Source of the DNA: Membranipora membranacea
Taxonomy: Eukaryota > Bryozoa > Gymnolaemata > Cheilostomatida > Membraniporidae
Length of the DNA: 64,000 bases
Direction: 5' to 3'
NCBI GenBank assembly: GCA_914767715.1
Contig: OU612067.1
Coordinates: 5,086,001 to 5,150,000 of the forward strand
Below the pieces are notes generated by a model. The model was given only the letters and a program-made list of their open reading frames with translations, searched no databases and had not been told where the DNA came from. Shown piece after piece: positions 10,777-23,547 of the stretch. The translations under genes were made by a program, and so were the position numbers. Every line of letters starts with the position of its first letter. The first letter of the stretch is position 1.

Positions 10777-10966
10777 CTACTTACATCATCTAGCCTGCTA
10801 AGCAGTGAGAGGACCTTTGGGGCCAGTAACAGCAGTTGGTCGAGACAGATAATTAATGAAATGAAGAAAAAAATTTTTGAGAAAGGCTTTGAAAGAGGGC
10901 GGTATGGCGTGTTATCTTTTGACGAAGTTAAGATAAGAGAGGGCATTGTTTATGACCCCCACACCT
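10777..10966 (+). pseudogene. P-element/THAP9-like transposase fragment
   Basis: The frame contains LSSERTFGASNSSWSRQII followed by GVLSFDEVKIREGIVYDPHT. The second block resembles the start of the RNase H-like core of P-element/THAP9-type transposases, where 'FDEhxI..GLVYDPHTG+hhGF' is typical. A stop replaces the glycine after PHT, and the rest of the core is absent. It is a short remnant. The family call rests on one motif. Confidence 0.45.
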
Positions 10967-11059
10967 GAAAGGTTCATTGATAAGTAAAAAATAACTTAAT
11001 ATTCATACACCATATAGTATAAGATGAAACAACTATTCAATAATATGGGAATCCCAAAT

Positions 11060-12590
11060 GGCTAGAGGTTTTCAGTTATAATGAATGCAATCAGCCAACC
11101 TGAGACACTATACAGAGCTGAGTTCAGGATAGTGTCGTCATTTATGGCTTACATTGGTCACATTGACCAGGCAATTCTGCATACTTTTAAGTATGCAAAA
11201 TATTTTCAGGCACATGAGATACCTCAAACAGAATCGGCACACATATTATGCAGTTTATGTGGAGCTCAGCATTCACCTCCTTCTGTTACCTGCCGGCTCA
11301 CTTCGGAACAAACACAGCGAGCACAGAAGATAAACTTAAATAGTTCTGGGAGGGAGTCTGGCTCCTGGAAGTAGAATCATTTGTAGTTTTGGCCACAATC
11401 ATGGATTGATCACCAGCAAACTGTCGATTCCAGGTATTGTAAATATATGACAGCAAAATATCCATAATGCAACACTTAAACCTAGAAACCAAAGGAACAA
11501 CAATTTGATAAGGTATCCATGTGGTTATGTCTAAACCCAAGATAAACAATCTCATATATATTATCATTGACCAGATGAAACTGGTAATACTAGACAACTG
11601 TTTTATGGGGTATTCACTAATTTGACTAGATAGGTCTGAAAACAATTTATCGAAGACCATGGTTGGGGAGGGAAATTAGTGAAAACGCTTGAGCGAAAAA
11701 AGAATAAAATGCAATGAGGGGTTCTTGACTTTTGTAGAGAGTGATAGCCGACCCATCAGCGAAACATCTTGCGATCAGTTTGGCGGAGAACACACAACCT
11801 ATAATTATCATCTCAGACGCTCCTCATCTTGCAAAGAAACTGAGGTAAGGACAAAGTTCCATTATTACCAGAAAACATTCAAATATGCAAATCCATGCAA
11901 GTCATTGATTTTGATTGAATTAACCCGCTATTTAGCATCACATGGAAATATTGTCCAATTTCATTCTCTAGAAGTGCAATAAACAACAATGATGAGATCT
12001 TGCAGCATTCTGTATACGTGTATCATAATCAACCTTGTAATGTTATTTGCATTTTTTTGGCAAGAGACACCACATTATCTTCCCAGACTTGGGAAAAGAG
12101 AATATTTATGGTACATACCTGACAATGCTGCCTTGATTTCCAGCATTAACCTATTGTTAAGTTGTTCAACAAGAACATAAGTACTATCACTAAAGTGCTG
12201 GCCATCACAGCTTGAATCTGACTACATAAAACTGTCATCAAGTACAGTATGGTTGTTTGATCATTTAACCCAAATGCAACACCGTTGCCTGAAATTTGAA
12301 AAAAAAAAAAAACAGCGATGGGTATTCTGTTGAATGGATCCAAGAAGTGAAAAGCTCAAGTAAGATTGTGAGAAAGTAAGCATCAGCATTGTTATCTCCA
12401 AAGACAATATTACTCATGATGATCAATCCATTATGAGCTTCTGCTATCACCTGCATATATATATACACACTAGGTAGAATCAAGTAAGAAATGTTCTAGG
12501 CGTAATGAAATTTTGCAAAAGGGGAAAAAGGTCATACATCTCTAACTCATTACAGAAAAAGTGACAGCATCTCAGTATCTGAAATATCTT
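11060..12590. other. No supported gene
   Basis: There are open frames of 60-120 codons on both strands, some hydrophobic, but none has a coherent pair of splice sites. A run of 13 A at 12300 (poly-T on the minus strand) mimics an acceptor. I do not call a gene here. Confidence 0.35.
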
Positions 12591-12597
12591 GGCTTTT

Positions 12598-12681
12598 TCA
12601 TATTAATTGAGTACTATATAATGTTGAAGGTATGACATCTTCTTTCAACCTCTCTTTCCACTCCTTTGAAGCCAGCTCATC
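12598..12681 (-). CDS. Small terminal-exon-like segment, unknown
   Basis: A good minus-strand acceptor (TTTATTTTTGTTGACAG) precedes 27 codons that start DELASKEWKERLKEDVIP and end with TGA. The charged, helix-like composition suits a coding exon. No upstream partner exon could be joined, so it is tentative. Confidence 0.25.
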   Translation of the reverse strand, partial: DELASKEWKERLKEDVIPSTLYSTQLI

Positions 12682-13794
12682 CTGTCAACAAAAATAAAGT
12701 CAGTTGAAAGTGAATATAATACATTCTAACATTCTTGAGACATAATTTTGAATGTGGTTGCGTCTGTTTATCAAATTGTAACACTATCATCATACACTTT
12801 CCTGTGTAACACTATATCAGTGAAACTTGAAGTAGCGTACAACCCTGGCACCACTGAATATGAATCCACTAGCAGTTTACCATCACAGATAGGCTACATC
12901 CTCAACAATGAAAATCCACGGTAGAGGCTCTGGTTCTGCGCCACAGGACAGTCAACAGCCCCTAAACACTGATGGATACAATAAACTGGCTGGAAGAGAG
13001 TTCCCAATTGAAATAGTCAAAGTTTTCTAATTTAATATTACTCAATTAACTGCGTAACTTCCAAAATCATGGACTAGCACATTGTGACCAGCCAGATGGC
13101 AAAAATTCCTGAGGAAAAAATCTAATTGGCTTTAGAAAATTCAAGAGTTGTAAAGCCAGCTCGATCTCTAACTTATCTGCAATGTTTAAGCAGCTTTCCA
13201 AAAAAGAGGAAGCAGATGCCATTTTTCCAGTTTTCAGTAAGGCATAGGAGGCAGCACCGCTAGGAAATCAATTAACCCTAACTACAACACCGCAGTTCTG
13301 AAACTTACATCCCCGATGATCAACTAAAAGAAGAAATTGAAAAATCATGTGGGACAATTGTGTCAGTTTATCGACTCAAATCCAAAAAAGGCAAGCCATT
13401 ACACACAGCAAAAATAACATTTGAAACTAACGAACGATTAGATCATGCAATTAAAAATAGCATTCCTGTAGATTCAATCAACCTGATACTGCGAGTGGAA
13501 TGACTAATAAAAAATGATGGCCAATCTTAATCTACAGCTACCTGACAGACCTCAACATCAAACCCTATATGACTACAACCTCAGTCTTCATAACAGATTA
13601 TGGGATAATATATCCTCTCTAGCAACAAGAGCAGATCTAATGACACATATATATACATTCTACATCACAAGGTTAAGTCCCTTTATAAAAAAATCACTAT
13701 TACGAAAGTCTAAATGTAGCAAATTGCACTGATATTTTCTCTGTTTAAGAAACCTGGCTCAAACCAGAATTACCTAACCACAAAAACCAGAGGT

Positions 13795-14184
13795 GGTGGA
13801 GCAGCAATTTATGTCAATTCCAATTATGATTTCACAGAACTATCCCAACCACACAAAAAACTCAGACAATTGTGCGACTCTATCTGGGTTAATATAAAAA
13901 TGCATCAAAACAGTGATCATCTTATAGAAGCCTCATTTTACCTTCCGCCAGACTCTGATAAGCAAAATTTTATTACACTGCTGAGCGATATTTTACATAA
14001 AAAAAAATTCATTGGTAAAAAGGTAATTTTACTGGGAGACTTCAACATAAACATAAACTCCAGGGAAAAACAGCACATTCACCAGTGCCTTACTTCTACC
14101 GGCCTTCAGCAAGTAGTTGTAGGTACATCGTTCATCAGTAGCCATGGCAATGAAAGTTTTTTAGACCATAATTATGTTAATTGA
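13795..14184 (+). pseudogene. Endonuclease domain of the non-LTR element
   Basis: The frame carries the endonuclease/exonuclease/phosphatase words GGGAAIYVN, SFYLPPDSD and VILLGDFNINI (catalytic Asp/Asn). The N-terminal catalytic Glu region (near 13750, before WLKPELPN) is out of frame. It ends in a stop at 14182, before the reverse transcriptase. Confidence 0.7.
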
Positions 14185-14669
14185 GATTTATTAGTGAACG
14201 CCTGTAAGATATTGACATACTGACAGATCTATTTCTGATCACTATGTCACATTCCTTTAAACTGGTAGAATCAAACCTGTAAAAGGCAAAATGATTACTG
14301 ATTAAAACTTTGAACTTTTAAAAAAACCGGACCCTATTGACTTTTACAATGACTGCTCCCATCTTCCATAGAACAATACAAAAAATTCAGGAACTGCATA
14401 ACTAATCAAATAAGAGATGCAAAGAAAAACTATATAAGTAAATCTCATTCATGTTTAAAATCAATGACTAAGAAAGGAAAATCTGAGACAACCATGGAGA
14501 AAATAGTTTATAATGACACTACATACAATTATTGAATAGACATAGCTAGCGCCCTTAATGAATTCTTTGCCAAGGTCGGTGGGCAATCAGAATTTGATTC
14601 AACAAAACACATGAAACAAGCAGTAGCCAACCAACCAACCTTCTCATTCAGTCGCATAACCAGTAAAAC

Positions 14670-15917
14670 TGTAACACTACTATAATCAAATCACTTAAAC
14701 CAAACAAACGTGGAGGTTTAAGCGGTATGCCAGCAATAATTTACAAAATAATTGTTGATCGTATCTCATATCCCCTTGCGTTTCTCATAAACAAAATTTG
14801 TTATGAGACCCCAGTATTCCCTGATTGTCTTAAATCTGCCGTCTTGACACCAATTTTCAAGAAAGGAGATAAAAATAACCCATCAAACTATCGGCCGATC
14901 TCCTCCCTCCCAATATTATCCAAAATATTTGAACCTGATATGAAGAACCAGATGATGCTGTTCACTGAAAAATAAAATCTGTTCTCTGACAAAATCACTC
15001 AACTGAACAAAGGCTGCTTTCTGTGCTACAAGAATGAAAAACAAAACTGGATAAGACTGAATACACGTCCGAAAAGCCTTTGACACTGTTAACCACAAAC
15101 TTCTCTTGCACACCTTGGGCAAAAGACAATTGTCACCCTCCTCAGTAGTGCTCTTAGATTTATAGCTCACCATGAGATCCCAAATCATGAAAGTCGGAGA
15201 GTCAAAATCAAACTCACTACCAATCACATGCGGAGTCCCACAAGGCTCCATTCTCAGCCCCATCCTTTTCAACCTTGCCATCAATGGATTGTTAATGTCT
15301 TTTGAAAACTCATTTGCTTACGCAGACGACACTTTGTTATTCTGTGAGGCGACAAGTATATCAGAGGTTCTAGAAAAATCCGATACTCTATTGAAAGATG
15401 TATCTCAATGGCATCGCAGTCATCTCCTAACACTTCAAAAAACCAATTTTGTATCTTCTCAATCAGGAATCTAAAAGATTATTACCACTTTAATTTTCAA
15501 AACACAAAAATTGAATCACAGCTATCAATCAATGTTTTGGGAGTTGCTCTCGACACAGACCTCACATTTCATACCCAATGTACTGATGTTGCAACTAGAG
15601 CAAATAAACTAGTCTATCTTATTTCTAAACTTAAAAAATACATGAATGTTGAAGAATCCCTTAAAACTTACAAAAGCATTGTCCGACCAATATTAGAATA
15701 TTGCTCAGCAATTTACCTAGATACTACACAAAAGGTCACTGGAACAATTGAGAAAGTTCAAAATAGAGCAATCATCAGAATTGTTTTATCTGCTCCAAAG
15801 AAATTTTCTGTCACAACTGGTAGATTGCTTTTAAATTTACCTACACTGCTAAGTAGGGAACAATATTTATTTCATAATTTTACACATAAAAAAGTTGCAA
15901 AAAACAAAGCTTTCTAA
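14670..15917 (+). pseudogene. Reverse transcriptase of the non-LTR element
   Basis: Motifs in order are LTPIFKKGDKNNPSNYRPIS (14850-14910), GVPQGSILSPILFN (15232-15273) and FAYADDTLLF (15313-15342, catalytic Asp pair). A C-terminal part at 15408-15917 (YKSIVRPILEYCSAIY) also belongs to it. Stops and frameshifts lie between the blocks (for example before 15172 and near 15470), so no functional enzyme is coded. Motif wording fits the CR1/jockey group. Finer classification would need a tree. Confidence 0.75.
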
Positions 15918-16423
15918 GCATATCCTTAAACTAGTGTGAAAGTCCCGAAAACATCAGCGTTGTCTGAGAAGCAACTGCACTATTATTAAACCCTCATTCA
16001 GAACACATTTTGGAAAATCAGCCCTATTACACTTCCTTCACCAATTTACACTAAAACACAAATCAGCTAAAACTCTCCTGACTTTTAAGTTACCTGTAAA
16101 CTCATAGATTGAACATTTATATCTTTACCCATCGTTTACTCTGCAGCTAATCAGCTCCTAACTGCAACACTATTATCCAAACTGATTTTTTGTCAACACT
16201 TTTTTATTTCATAACTCATACCCGATATTGTCACATGTTATTAATTAAAATTAACTCTGTGTTTAACTTTGGAAGTAAGCTAAATATGTTTTTTTTTGCT
16301 GTTTTCAGAGGTCAACAAGTTACCTATAATACAATTCCTTTTATTATCTGTACACTTATAAGAAAACCTCTATAAATAAATAAATAATATTATGATGCGT
16401 TTCCCATTGCTTTGTAATTGGCC

Positions 16424-16705
16424 CTGTAGAACCCACAAACGTCGCAAACGTCAAAACGTCGCAATCTAGCGTTCCACTAACGTCGCAATCCCAAAAACGT
16501 CGCAACGAAGGGTTTTTTAAGCGTCGCAAACCCACAAACGTCGCAATTTTTTAAACGTCGCAATAGCTCGAACCCACTAACGTCGCAAATGTCGCAACTC
16601 AATAAAAACGCCGAGTTGTCTCCTCGTTAGATGCAATCCGATTTGCTATGATTAGTGGACAGGAGATACAAACTTCAAAACACTGTGGGGAATTGAATAT
16701 CAATG
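16424..16705 (+). repeat. Left long terminal inverted repeat, CGTCGCAA-rich
   Basis: The first 190 bases consist largely of ACGTCGCAA/ACGTCGCAT words at irregular spacing. A unique part (CGCCGAGTTGTCTCCTCGTT onward) is mirrored near 18970-19095. Confidence 0.85.
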
Positions 16706-18999
16706 TTCTATTTTGTGCAATGGTTAATTGATGAGTATTTTTCGTGTCATTTGAATCTCTTTTTATTCACTCCACTTTCAGTGTCTTGTCACATCAGAAT
16801 CCATTACTGCTACCATAAAAAGGATTGTTATGCTGTAATTTCAAACGGATCCTAATCGGATGTGGGTTTGTTGTTTGGCTCGGGGTGGCCCACTAGGCTG
16901 TACTGTTAGTACATATCTATATACTACACAAACTGACCTAAGTGCGAATTTGATCGACTTTCCATGGTAAAATGGCAGCAGGGGATCGATCCAGAAAAGA
17001 TTGAGCTGGCATGAATGGCTGCATTCATAAGCATCAATATCTCCGTTATTGCACTCAAAGAGCGCCTTTAATATTAGGAGATTAATGTGTACTGATATCA
17101 AAAACTGTGTTTGTGTTATTGGTTGAAGTTTCATGGTATTAATAGGTAGAGAGTATGAGATTAAGAGAAAAAACTGCTGGAAAACTGCCGTGTCACAGCA
17201 TGAGTTTGCCATAATAGCCATCTAATAAGTGTAATAAGGCGTTAACCAACTATCGGAGTTGTGCCCTTTCTTTCTCGGAGGGGATAACTCATTATCAACA
17301 TCTAGCAGATATATAGACATACAAGTCAAATTTTTTTAGCCCTGAACTAAGTGACTGGAAACTCCAAAGTATTGTACCATGGTATACACTTATCTACATA
17401 CTAACAGCCAATTGTATGGCTTCAGCTGCATACAAGAATCAATATTATTTTGATAACTAGCCTTGTATAGTTTTTTTCCAAATTGCTCCCATCATCCTTG
17501 AGATTAACTGTTATTTGGCATTAATTTATTTGGAAGGTTGTGACATTACAATTCATATTTTTGGCTGCGTAGTGCAATCGAGTTTATTTGATTTTGCGGA
17601 AGTGAGAATATAAACAGACATGATTGAGTAACGTATTTACAGTTAAAAAAAAGCATGGCTGAGTTCTGCGTAAGTAAGTGTGTGACAAAAATGTACGAAT
17701 TTTAATATTGTGGTTATGATAAGTTCGTTAAATTTGTGCCTAGTAAAGTGTTCTGAAAATATATACAATAAATCAATATTTCTTCCAAAATATATCACTA
17801 ACTACATACCATCCATTCCTTTCTGCCAACAAAACTAACCAAGCGTTGTACCACGCGCTGTTGGATGCAAGGCGACAAACAGCAATATGCTAGAATAAAC
17901 CGAAAAAATTAAATTTTTGAGGATGATATTTTTCCCAGACCTATGCTATAGATAATAAACTATTTTCACATTGAATTGAAATTCAGTTGTCTATATATAT
18001 GGGGGTTACATTACAAAAAGGTTTTTCATCCACCAAGTATTTTGATTCTTTGATGCCTACTTTTTATTTAAAAGACATCTTAGATTTCATATGTCCCAGT
18101 TGATATTATCGAAAGTTCTGTGTGGATGTACTTATAAAATAAACAATTAAAGCGTTCACCTTGTCAATTTTTGACAGTAAATTCATTGCACTGGGTACGC
18201 TTACCTCCAAACGATTACCGCCAGAAAGGGGGGAGCCTAATTTTCAATGCATTCGCATCGGTATATACGTTATCGTGGCAAGTGGAAGGTCTCATTATCT
18301 ATAGTCTCTGCTGCTGGGTCAGAAAGCAATATCAAATTCCGTAAATATGCAATTAAACTATCATTGACCTGCAGTCGACAGTCTCTCGTCCATAACTCAA
18401 ATTTCTTCCACAGGGATTTGAGTTTACTAACAGCATCGAGCTACAACCTGTCGTGGTCAATTCAAACTTTTATTAGACTGCAAAAACTGAGAGCGACAAG
18501 CTCAAAATCTTGTTCAAAGTTGCTCTCTGGATTGCAGTGTGATAAAAACACCATGACTATTACTCAATGCAATGTCGTAAAATCACCACCAGCTGTTGTA
18601 CGCTAATGGTTCATATGGTACCTGTTTAGGTTTTATTATCATAAAGTCTATATGGAAGCCAAAAAGGTTGAATATTGGGAATGACGTAAAATTGCTTATT
18701 CTATATTTATAAAGGGAAATTCATAAAGAGATGGAGCGATTTATGCATAAATTATTTAATATTTTTCCCAATTTCTGATATTTCAAGTAGTGCAAACAAC
18801 CTCTTAACAATTTTTGACCATAGCCTATATCAAACATGACAGTATATTTCAGGCTTGACATATATGCAGATACTCACCCTACTTGTGCTAAATTTTGATA
18901 AGCATCCTGTATGAGTTCTGAAGGAAAAATTTCTATCGTGATTCTAGGATTTCAAATTTTTTCTCTTATACGACTTGGGACACTATCTTCAATATTTCA

Positions 19000-19278
19000 A
19001 CTCCCACACTGTTTTGAAATTTGTATGCTCCTGTCCAATAATCACAGCAAATCGTATTCATCGATTTGCATTTAACGAGGAGACAACTCGGCGTTTTTGT
19101 TGAGTTGCGACATTTGCGACGTTAGTGGGTTCGAGCTATTGCGACGTTTAAAAAATTGCGACGTTTGTGGGTTTGCGACGTTTAAAAAACCCTTCGTTGC
19201 GACGTTTTTGGGATTGCGACGTTAGTGGAACGCTAGATTGCGACGTTTTGACGTTTGCGACGTTTGTGGGTTCTACAG
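19000..19278 (-). repeat. Right long terminal inverted repeat, CGTCGCAA-rich
   Basis: This is the near-exact reverse complement of 16424-16705. Divergence is low in the iterated part and higher towards the interior, with small indels around 19055. Confidence 0.85.
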
Positions 19279-19281
19279 GCC

Positions 19282-20510
19282 CCATCATGTTACTTGTATG
19301 CATTGACGAACTACCTGACTCAGTTACATCTAAAACACCCATGATTGCAGACATTGCCATCACCTACAAGTGAGAACTTCCATCACGTCCAACGAGATCC
19401 TGATGATTACCAAATATGGATAAGTATTTGGAATATTGAATTCATATTTCTCAAGTGTGAGCATGTGAAGCATCTGAGCCCTGTCAGTTGAAGGCACAAC
19501 CAACAGTACCATATACCTCACTTCAACACTGACCACTATGAAAAAAAATTGTCGCCACTGTAAAGCTTTGGGATTGTTTGATACTTGCAGATTCTCCTGT
19601 GGCCGGTTAATGTTCCAGCAAATGGTGACATGTGTATATGATTTCTGACATGAACCGATTACCAAAAGACACGCCTGAATCATCGCTGGAACAGTCACAA
19701 GAAGAAGCAACAACTCTACAAGTATCAAGTAAGTATGCGTTTATCTGGTGATGTTCATGACGCACTTACCTATCATAGATCGAACTATCACTGTGTAGTA
19801 AGTATGTAGTTGGTGACCTCACTACACAGTAGTCGTAAGTATGTGAGCGTCTCTAATTTGAGGGAAAAACAAGTTCATATACTTTAACAACATTACTATG
19901 ATTACTATAAGCCTATGTAACTATGACCTTCAATATTAATAGAAATATTATTATCGTGCATCAATGAACTTGTTGGTGTGCACCATGCTCCAATGATCAT
20001 TGTAAAGGAGGAAATCACGATGACCTAAAGAGAGATATAATAGTGAGCGTTGATCAGATTGCAGACTAACCAGTTTTGCTCTATCTAGTTACAGTCAGAG
20101 AGGGGGAGGTAAACTGATCTTCAGGTCAAAAGTTTTCACTCCGATCCAAGTCACTGCGTCACCAATTTTATTACATTTATTTCTAAATTACAATACTTCA
20201 AACTCTGCATGCGTTTACGAAAAATTCAATGACGGTCAGCAGTGGCTGAAAAATACTGCCAGACTAAAGATATAGATGTCTATCTCACAGTATTTTGGAT
20301 ATATCGCATTACTTGTTTGCCTAACATGATAACGGAATTCCTCCAAGTCATTTATGTGTAACTGGATGGTAGTCGCTTGCCAAAAAAATCTATCAAAGTT
20401 TGTTAAAATGCTGTTGGGTTGTAATGCTTGCGAGAGATGGAGCTTCACATTACTTTTGACATCAGATGCTGTCTGACTCGGATTGCATTGCCACTGTTGA
20501 TGTTATTTTT
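19282..20510. other. No supported gene
   Basis: A short open plus-strand stretch (19290-19373, ending ITYK then TGA) follows the foldback element. It lacks a convincing upstream exon. Nothing else is recognised. Confidence 0.35.
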
Positions 20511-20514
20511 TCAG

Positions 20515-20573
20515 CTGCTGTACCACCAGAAGAGAAACGGTATTGGCTGTTTGCTATCCAATATCGGCATAAT
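20515..20573 (+). CDS. Isolated exon-like segment
   Basis: Between a strong acceptor (GTTATTTTTTCAG) and a donor (AAT|GTATGA) lies a 59-base open segment reading AVPPEEKRYWLFAIQYRHN. The splice sites and composition are convincing, but its phase does not join the next candidate at 21295. The gene identity is unknown. Confidence 0.3.
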
Positions 20574-20589
20574 GTATGACTTGAGATGA

Positions 20590-21290
20590 CACTGTCTTTA
20601 CCCCAGGTAAAATTAAAAAAATTGAAGTCACCCCTCTCTCCACTAACAGATTGTGATATTTTCTGTATGACTCACTTGGCTGTCAATATATGTAATCCTT
20701 TGATAATGGTTTTGCAGTAATAATGCCTCCTGCCAAGTTTAACATTAACCTCCTTCTATTTCTATAAAAGGTTTCCCATTTATATCTGCCCAAATAAGGT
20801 CTATTTTTATTGCAACCCAATAAATTGAACCATTTTCTCTTTAAAATTGACTCCATCGAAGCCACAAATGTCAAGTGCAGGGTCACCGTTTAGCATTTTA
20901 AAGAGCTCATACAAGCTAATACAAGCTCGTGGGTTCTCAAGATCCCAACAAATTTGCTGAAGTTTTTTTAAAATTGATTTTTGATTTTGAAGTTGCCCCT
21001 CAAGTGATTTAGTATAAGGCATTTCTGGATGATAGCTCTCTATATTTGTTTCCTTCGCTCTTTTTATTCCGCTTTCTGCACGGGAGATAAACCCTAGGAA
21101 AACCCCATCAGGACCCCAACATTTTTGAAGATAGGAATTTCAACCATTCATGGCATGTATGGTGCGGTGCACACAAGGCCGCTTTATTGCTACTCACAGC
21201 ATTATGAGCATTGCAATAATACAAAAAAAATTCATCTGTCACTTCTGCTTTCAATACTCATTGTCCATCTCATATCCCTTTCCTCATTTC
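20590..21290. other. Unassigned; open minus-strand segment at 20807-21022
   Basis: A 71-codon minus-strand frame (LYELFKMLNGDPALDICGFD within it) looks protein-like but has no splice partner. It could be a decayed exon or element fragment. Confidence 0.25.
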
Positions 21291-21294
21291 TCAG

Positions 21295-21419
21295 GATGTG
21301 TTTTTGGAGTGATATCCATTGAACGTCAACAGATGAGACGATACTATTGCGAATTTTCAAGTAGACCACCAAAGGAAAAGATGCCACATTTTGCTGTGAA
21401 AACACCTAGGAATAGCTAG
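21295..21419 (+). CDS. Terminal-exon-like segment, unknown
   Basis: A strong acceptor (CCTTTCCTCATTTCTCAG) is followed by an open frame CVFGVISIERQQMRRYYCEF...KTPRNS ending in TAG at 21417-21419. It looks like the last exon of a small gene whose other exons I could not identify. Confidence 0.3.
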
Positions 21420-21429
21420 CCCAAATAGA

Positions 21430-23510
21430 CTGCGATTGATCGATCTAGCTGCTTATATACAAACTGACAATGTTACCCTAAAACCGATGGAATTCAGCTT
21501 TAGAGCCCTAATTTTCTCTTAAAGTTTCTGCAGCCGAAACTTGTTGGGAAGGCTAGCAGAGCCCCAAAATACCAAACCTGCTCATGCACAGGGTGTTTTG
21601 TGCCTTTGATGTGCCACTAGGCAACACAAAAAAACTCAGGATTAGGATCCTCCAAGGTTGAGAGCCCTGTATATTCCTGCTTTTCACTTTGCTTCCGATA
21701 TAAAGAAAAAAACCTTGAGGGGAAAACTTTCTCGTTCGAATCCTACTCGCAGAGGAGGGGTCAGATTAATCAAAACTGGTAAGAGGGATTTTAACACTAT
21801 TGTTTTTGATCTCCTTTTTTGAGAGGCAATCTCTTTATACGTCCCTACTATGAAATGGATATTGACATTATTGTGTCTTGATTTCTCCTTCAGTGGTGGT
21901 CCTGTAATGAACTAGAGGCTTTTTATATAAGGCTTAATGTGATATACCGCTTTTGAATTTTTTTAATATTGTATTGGTGATCATTTTTACAGTTTAAGCC
22001 TCCCAACTATTTGATTTTGAGTCTGGAAGTTCATATTGGGGCAAAAGGTGCCTTTTTTAAATTGAGCCCTCTGTGCCTTGTTTTTGAGGTATTTGATAAG
22101 TTTGTGCTTTCACCTTATAGAGGAGGCATGGCACTAACTGGAGGAGTGACATTTTAGTGAAACTTTATGATTTTAGGCCTCCTGTCTTCGAGACGTGAAA
22201 TTGATTTTTGCAATAGTAATAGGGCCATTTTTGACCCCTCATTACATGCGACCCCAATAATGCAGAAATTGAAATTTCCAAATTATTCTACCATTTTGGT
22301 CTTAAACTGTCACTTCCATCAATAATCTTACCAGCCTACGAATCCTGGTTATCACAACTGCAACAGATAATAACCCAAATTTCAACTAATTTAGGTCAAG
22401 ATTTTCCAGCCAAATTTCAGAAACTCAGAAAGATGTCAGTCAAATTTGTTGTCAGCATGATTAACAGCAGGAGATTGTCTAGGTTTTGATCGAAGCGATT
22501 ATTGATTATGGCTTTACATCTTGAGATATTTGGATTTTTGTGACTAAACCAGCTTTATTTGGTCCAAAACATGCACTCCTATCCAGCCAAAAAACTGAAA
22601 ATAGGTTAAACAACATGTCATACACACTAGCTTCCATTAAACTAGATAGTATTTCCGAGGATTCTATTGTGGCGTATGATGATAAAAATAGTAGAGAAGT
22701 AATGAGCATAACCGTTTCTCATACGATGCTAAACAAAAACCCCAAAAAGGTGGTCCATTGTTGTACACAATGTGCTTCGCATGTAATACTGCATAGATTT
22801 TCATCACGCTTTTGCATAACGTAATTTACTGCATCATTTTGCCCATTGCTGCCTATATGTTTTCAATGTATTTTAGTTAATGTACAATTAATCAAGTTAG
22901 AAACATGCGGTTTAAAAATAATAACAATATTAAACATAAGACTGACCACTGGCAACATGTCAGTGAAGGAATTTTCGAGATGGGACAAGTAGTTCCTGAG
23001 AAACTGAAAAGGCAATATATCACGATATATCACGATACATCTAGATGGGAGGATTAAAAGTAAAGTAATCACAGATTACGTGAAATCTCGCACAGCCATA
23101 GTAATATTCGAGAATTTATATTGCATATATAACAAGGGTAATTACATTTGATAAGACGTATAAGAATATCTTTGCGATTCGTTTCTATCCCAAATTCCCT
23201 GGTGGCCAGACATAAAAGCGTGATTTGCTCCATTGATAACATGATATTATTATTTTTTATAAAACGTTACAAAATTGTGGTCTCATATGTTCAGCGCTCC
23301 CTATAATGACGGACAACTCCTGGCACAATCAAATTACATTTTCAACATCTAAGAAAAATTCATCGAATTCCACCTGGATGATTGTTAATTGATGAGGTCA
23401 TCAAATGGCTTCACTCAGATCTTGGTTAGACTTTCGCTCTGCCTAGATGTTCTTTGCTGATGCTAAACGGATTGCGAATAAAAGTTATTTTATTCTCAGT
23501 GTAATTTCTC
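21430..23510. other. Intergenic or upstream region of the large gene
   Basis: There is no supported gene. A stretch at about 22632-22700 (TCC ATT AAA... reading SIKLDSISEDSIVAYDD) has an AG before it and a weak donor after it. It could be a further 5' exon of the large gene, but this is unproven. Confidence 0.3.
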
Positions 23511-23547
23511 AGTATTATCAGCAAAGCATGCGAATTTAAATTTAAAT

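Larger units (their letters stand above)
12900..16395 (+). mobile_element. CR1/jockey-group non-LTR retrotransposon, decayed
   Basis: Pieces in order on the plus strand are an ORF1-like segment (about 13310-13500, with GKPLHTAKITFE), an apurinic endonuclease (13795-14160, with RGGGAAIYVNS and VILLGDFNINI) and a reverse transcriptase (14670-15900). The 3' end is a short (TAAA)n-type tail at 16373-16390 (ATAAATAAATAAATAAT). Many stops and frameshifts separate the blocks. The 5' edge is uncertain. Confidence 0.8.
16424..19278. mobile_element. Foldback-like non-autonomous element with iterated CGTCGCAA ends
   Basis: The termini are inverted copies: CTGTAGAACCCACAAACGTC starts at 16424 and its complement ends at 19278. 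The flanks read GCC on both sides, giving a 3-bp target duplication (16421-16423 and 19279-19281, allowing the shared C). The inverted ends run about 280 bases (to about 16705, and from about 19000). They are packed with the word ACGTCGCAA, about ten copies per end. The 2.3-kb interior has no recognisable transposase. A 3-bp duplication is compatible with several DNA-transposon groups, so I leave the superfamily open. Confidence 0.75.

Noticed and set aside
11298-11660. 120-codon minus-strand gene
   Set aside because: Its composition is hydrophobic and low-information, there are no splice partners or initiation context, and it may be chance in AT-rich DNA.
12151-12450. Two hydrophobic minus-strand exons
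   Set aside because: The apparent acceptor is a poly-T run next to CAG, no usable donor joins the two frames, and no homology is recognised.
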